From: Ciona intestinalis | Lineage: Eukaryota; Chordata; Ascidiacea; Phlebobranchia; Cionidae | Direction: 5' to 3' | Length of the DNA stretch: 64,000 nt | Assembly (NCBI RefSeq): GCF_000224145.3 | Contig: NC_020177.2 | Coordinates: 4,499,713-4,563,712 of the forward strand | In this document: one piece after another, positions 62,301-64,000 of the stretch | Layout: each line of letters opens with the position of its first letter | Position numbering within the stretch: the first letter of the stretch is position 1 | Notes under the pieces: model-generated | Told to the model about the DNA's origin: nothing | Seen by the model: the letters and a program-made list of their open reading frames with translations, nothing else | The model's database searches: none | Program-made: the position numbers and the translations under genes

Positions 62301-63663
62301 TTATATGTACACCTAACAGCAGGGTAAAATCTGGGGTGACATTGTTAAAATACAGTTACACTCATAGTTGTCAAACATAGGAAACCTCATTGACTAATGT
62401 GACAAATGCAATATACTTTGGCTCTGCTTGTTTGTATAGACACCTAACAGCAGGGTAAAATCTGGGGTGACATTTTTAAAATACAGTTACACTCATAGTT
62501 GTCAAACATAGGAAACCTCATTGACTAATGTGACAAATGCAATCTACTTTGGCTCTGCTTGTTTGTATAGACACCTAACAGCAGGGTTAAAGCTATTTAA
62601 GGCTTAAAACAAGGGTAATAAATATACGTTTCAAAAGTTGGATGACCTCCAGTCTCTAGGCACCCATAGCATTAGTTAGGGCATTACCCCCCATCAATTT
62701 AATTTAGAAAAATTGTTAGTTGGACTTTAATACTAATAACCAGATCCTTGTTTCAGGTGAAGCGATTAGCAAGTGAAGCACTGATTAGGTTTACTGCAAG
62801 ACAGACACCTGAGTGGTATCGTGAAGAAGTAAGGCTAAAAGGGGGTTTGGATCATATTATATCATTAGGTACGTATACTGGCGTACTATGTACTTTAACT
62901 TATATACCTTACTCAATTTGCTGATTATTGAGTTACCCAAAAATTGCTTACCAATTCCAAATAGGCCGAGATATTGTTGTAAATGGTTAAAATATTGTTT
63001 TTTCACATTTGACCAAACGTGTGAACGATGGATAAATATGAAGTAACTGCCCAACTGATAATGAACATGCATTTCAGTGAAACAACATGTTGATCATGTG
63101 ACTGAATTATCTGGTTCCGCTCCAGTGAGCATAGATGCAAGCTTTCCGCAAGACCGACCACTTTGTATGCTTGAACGATTATTAAAAGTGTTGGAAAACA
63201 CAGTGATGCATTCGCACAGGAACGCCATGTACCTTGTCACCCATCTACGTGCCTTGTTGCTTAAGAAGATTGCACAGTGAGTATTCTGTTCTGAGTTTTG
63301 TAGCGTGGTTGGCCATGGAACCTGGGATTTCAGCCAGAGTTGGCCCAGTACCTGATGCAAAATAAGCTGTTATCTTATTATATTTAAATTATTTAGCTTT
63401 TCATTGCCTATTTAACCAACAATCCAAATAATTCTTTTTCTTTACGTATTTTTCAAAATATTTAAGTTTCTTTTTTATGTAGCCTATTTAACCCCCAAAA
63501 TAAAATTAATTGTTATACTTATTTTACAGGTTACTACAACTAGTGCAAAGGCTGCTTGCAATACACACATTTGATGTTGAAAAGAGCAAAACGTTTAATT
63601 CCACTCTATATAACGTTATGTTGCAAGCTATTAAACTAGTCGTCAATATGAGTAATGATAACG
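56345..63663 (+). CDS. WAPL: cohesin-release factor WAPL (5' part; gene continues past the window)
   Basis: Eleven exons seen: 56345-57185, 57491-57528, 57838-57903, 58495-58647, 59336-59463, 59878-59998, 60565-60709, 61968-62134, 62757-62868, 63078-63276, 63530-63663; phases agree, 701 residues so far, ending at a donor. The N-terminus RTYSRKRK...KFDALFSNE parallels the vertebrate WAPL start (TYSRK...KFDEVFSN). Residues ~20-185 carry four [F/Y]DxLF motifs, the last running into FGF. From ~345 the conserved helical C-terminal domain begins: ETLPDKIGESIVTSIKCRKE, CLSLTNLAGKCQQPSFRLYLRAH, LSLLDPLDRE, GGLDHIISL. WAPL, with PDS5, opens the cohesin ring and releases it from chromosomes. Exon 8 has a tandem NAGNAG acceptor, and exon 7's acceptor is duplicated 197 bp upstream. 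The final part of the domain lies outside the window. Confidence 0.94.
57195..57350 (+). repeat. SINE fragment in WAPL intron 1
   Basis: GGGTTCCAGGCTCGATGCTG, CTATCATTGTGGGTTATCTG and ATCACACTTAACACAAATTG match head and body of the element at 49059-49290. Confidence 0.5.
58657..58745 (+). repeat. short repeat in WAPL intron 4
   Basis: GGGGTAATGGGCCAATCGTG then CCTTACCCACATAGAATAGG matches phrases near 9837, 14867, 33575 and 40600-40740. A short dispersed repeat, perhaps a SINE 3' part. Confidence 0.45.
59102..59294 (-). repeat. MITE copy in WAPL intron 4 (orientation B)
   Basis: Near consensus: CAGTAGGGTGGGGGAAGATG to GACCCATCTTCCCCCACCCC, followed by a CT/TA microsatellite (59292-59315) and the exon acceptor. 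Confidence 0.9.
59637..59820 (-). repeat. old MITE copy in WAPL intron 5 (orientation B, TAAGATGGT subfamily)
   Basis: GGGGCTTAGATGGTCCATGT to TATCTATCTTACCCCACAAT; ends about 58 bp before exon 6. Confidence 0.65.
60075..60230 (+). repeat. single dispersed copy of the 131-nt WAPL intron repeat
   Basis: Contains AAAATCTGGGGTGACCTTGT, GAAACCTCATTGATTAATGT and AATATACTTTGGCTCTGCTT, as in the tandem array at 62246-62590, 2 kb downstream in another intron. Confidence 0.75.
60348..60385 (+). repeat. partial duplication of the exon 7 acceptor and start of WAPL
   Basis: AAGACACCTTTTCGCAGTGTC and then TGAGCCTTGCTTTGCT copies the segment at 60543-60585, which holds the true acceptor and first codons of exon 7. 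It keeps a usable AG with a pyrimidine tract. Confidence 0.75.
61681..61899. mobile_element. 219-bp inverted-repeat element in WAPL intron 7
   Basis: Ends AGCCCTGGAGACTC (61681-61694) and GAGTCTCCAGGGCT (61886-61899) are perfect inverted repeats. The interior is unusually CpG-rich with several CGGCAA motifs. No coding capacity; a non-autonomous DNA element. No obvious target-site duplication, in a TA-rich setting. Confidence 0.7.
61965..61970 (+). promoter_or_regulatory. NAGNAG tandem splice acceptor before WAPL exon 8
   Basis: CAGCAG follows a T-rich tract. Using the first AG gives ...PAET, the second ...PET, a one-residue difference (Ala) with frame kept. Confidence 0.6.
62246..62590 (+). 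repeat. 131-nt tandem repeat in WAPL intron 8
   Basis: About 2.7 units; the phrase GGAAACCTCATTGACTAATG recurs with a spacing of 131 nt (near 62250, 62381 and 62512). The last two units are nearly identical, the first is diverged. Confidence 0.9.
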
Positions 63664-63694
63664 GTAGGTGTTTCGCTTTTACAACGTTTTCTAT

Positions 63695-63891
63695 TAGTAC
63701 TGTGGGGTAAGATGGGACACCTTTAGCATATATCATTCAAATATCCCGATCGTGTTTTAAACATTTAACAACTGGCTATAGATGTTGTAAGGATACGGTT
63801 TTATAAATCTTTGAATGTTCTTTGTTTACTATCAAATGGGCCGAAAAAAAGAAGGAAAAGGTATCCCATCTTTCCCCATCATACTAAATAG
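63695..63891 (+). repeat. MITE copy in WAPL intron 11 (orientation A)
   Basis: TAGTACTGTGGGGTAAGATG to ATCCCATCTTTCCCCATCAT, starting 32 bp after the exon donor. Confidence 0.85.
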
Positions 63892-64000
63892 TAGATTGGG
63901 GTAAGATAACCGTTTTTTTGTAAATAGTTCACGTTTGCATTTACTTAACCCCATGTTTCATTCAATATCAGTAGTTGGGGTAAGATGGTCTTTGTTTTGA
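63892..64000. repeat. MITE fragments, last one cut by the window end
   Basis: GTAGATTGGGGTAAGATAAC at 63892 and AGTAGTTGGGGTAAGATGGT at about 63973 are two left ends of the TAAGATGGT subfamily; the second continues past the window. Confidence 0.55.

Noticed and set aside
1-64000. LTR retroelements, Polintons or CRISPR arrays
   Set aside because: No reverse transcriptase, integrase, capsid or long terminal repeats were seen, and no spaced direct-repeat array.

Overview
The window looks like tunicate (sea squirt, Ciona-type) nuclear DNA. It is AT-rich, with short exons, small introns bounded by GT...AG, and single copies of genes that vertebrates carry as several paralogues. It is littered with a ~190-bp inverted-repeat MITE of the kind described in Ciona intestinalis. 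I assign the genus from these traits and the proteins; I could not run a search. All gene models below were spliced by hand: each exon carries the reading frame into the next, and family motifs cross the junctions.

Layout: (1) 25-75, a possible last exon of an unknown upstream gene. (2) 3460-15924 (+), an 18-exon p120/delta-catenin family gene. (3) 17564-19656 (+), the histone H4K20 methyltransferase KMT5A/SETD8, with a 9-bp minisatellite and an assembly gap in its first intron. (4) 20729-26056 (+), a 10-exon gene for a 440-residue protein I do not recognise. (5) 28134-33965 (-), an SLC6 sodium-coupled transporter of the GABA/creatine/taurine type, first exon not found. (6) 37576-41143 (+), a CYP1-type cytochrome P450. 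(7) 43655-55174 (+), the aryl hydrocarbon receptor AHR. (8) 56345 to beyond the window (+), the cohesin-release factor WAPL.

The most striking point is biological. A CYP1-type P450 lies 2.5 kb upstream of AHR on the same strand, and AHR is the ligand-activated factor that drives CYP1 genes in vertebrates. Receptor and effector of the xenobiotic response are therefore neighbours here. The P450 has an arginine in place of the I-helix glycine, AHR has changes at ligand-pocket positions, and two of the P450's introns lie where vertebrate CYP1A genes have none and are mostly MITE sequence. WAPL carries a four-times repeated [F/Y]DxLF motif, and KMT5A keeps only a degenerate PCNA-binding degron.

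Repeats: about 25 copies of the MITE (densest at 26-46 kb, including three end to end at 35752-36328), a tRNA-derived SINE family clustered in AHR introns, a 131-nt tandem repeat in WAPL, and two other inverted-repeat elements. I saw no LTR elements, virus-like elements, rRNA or true tRNA genes.
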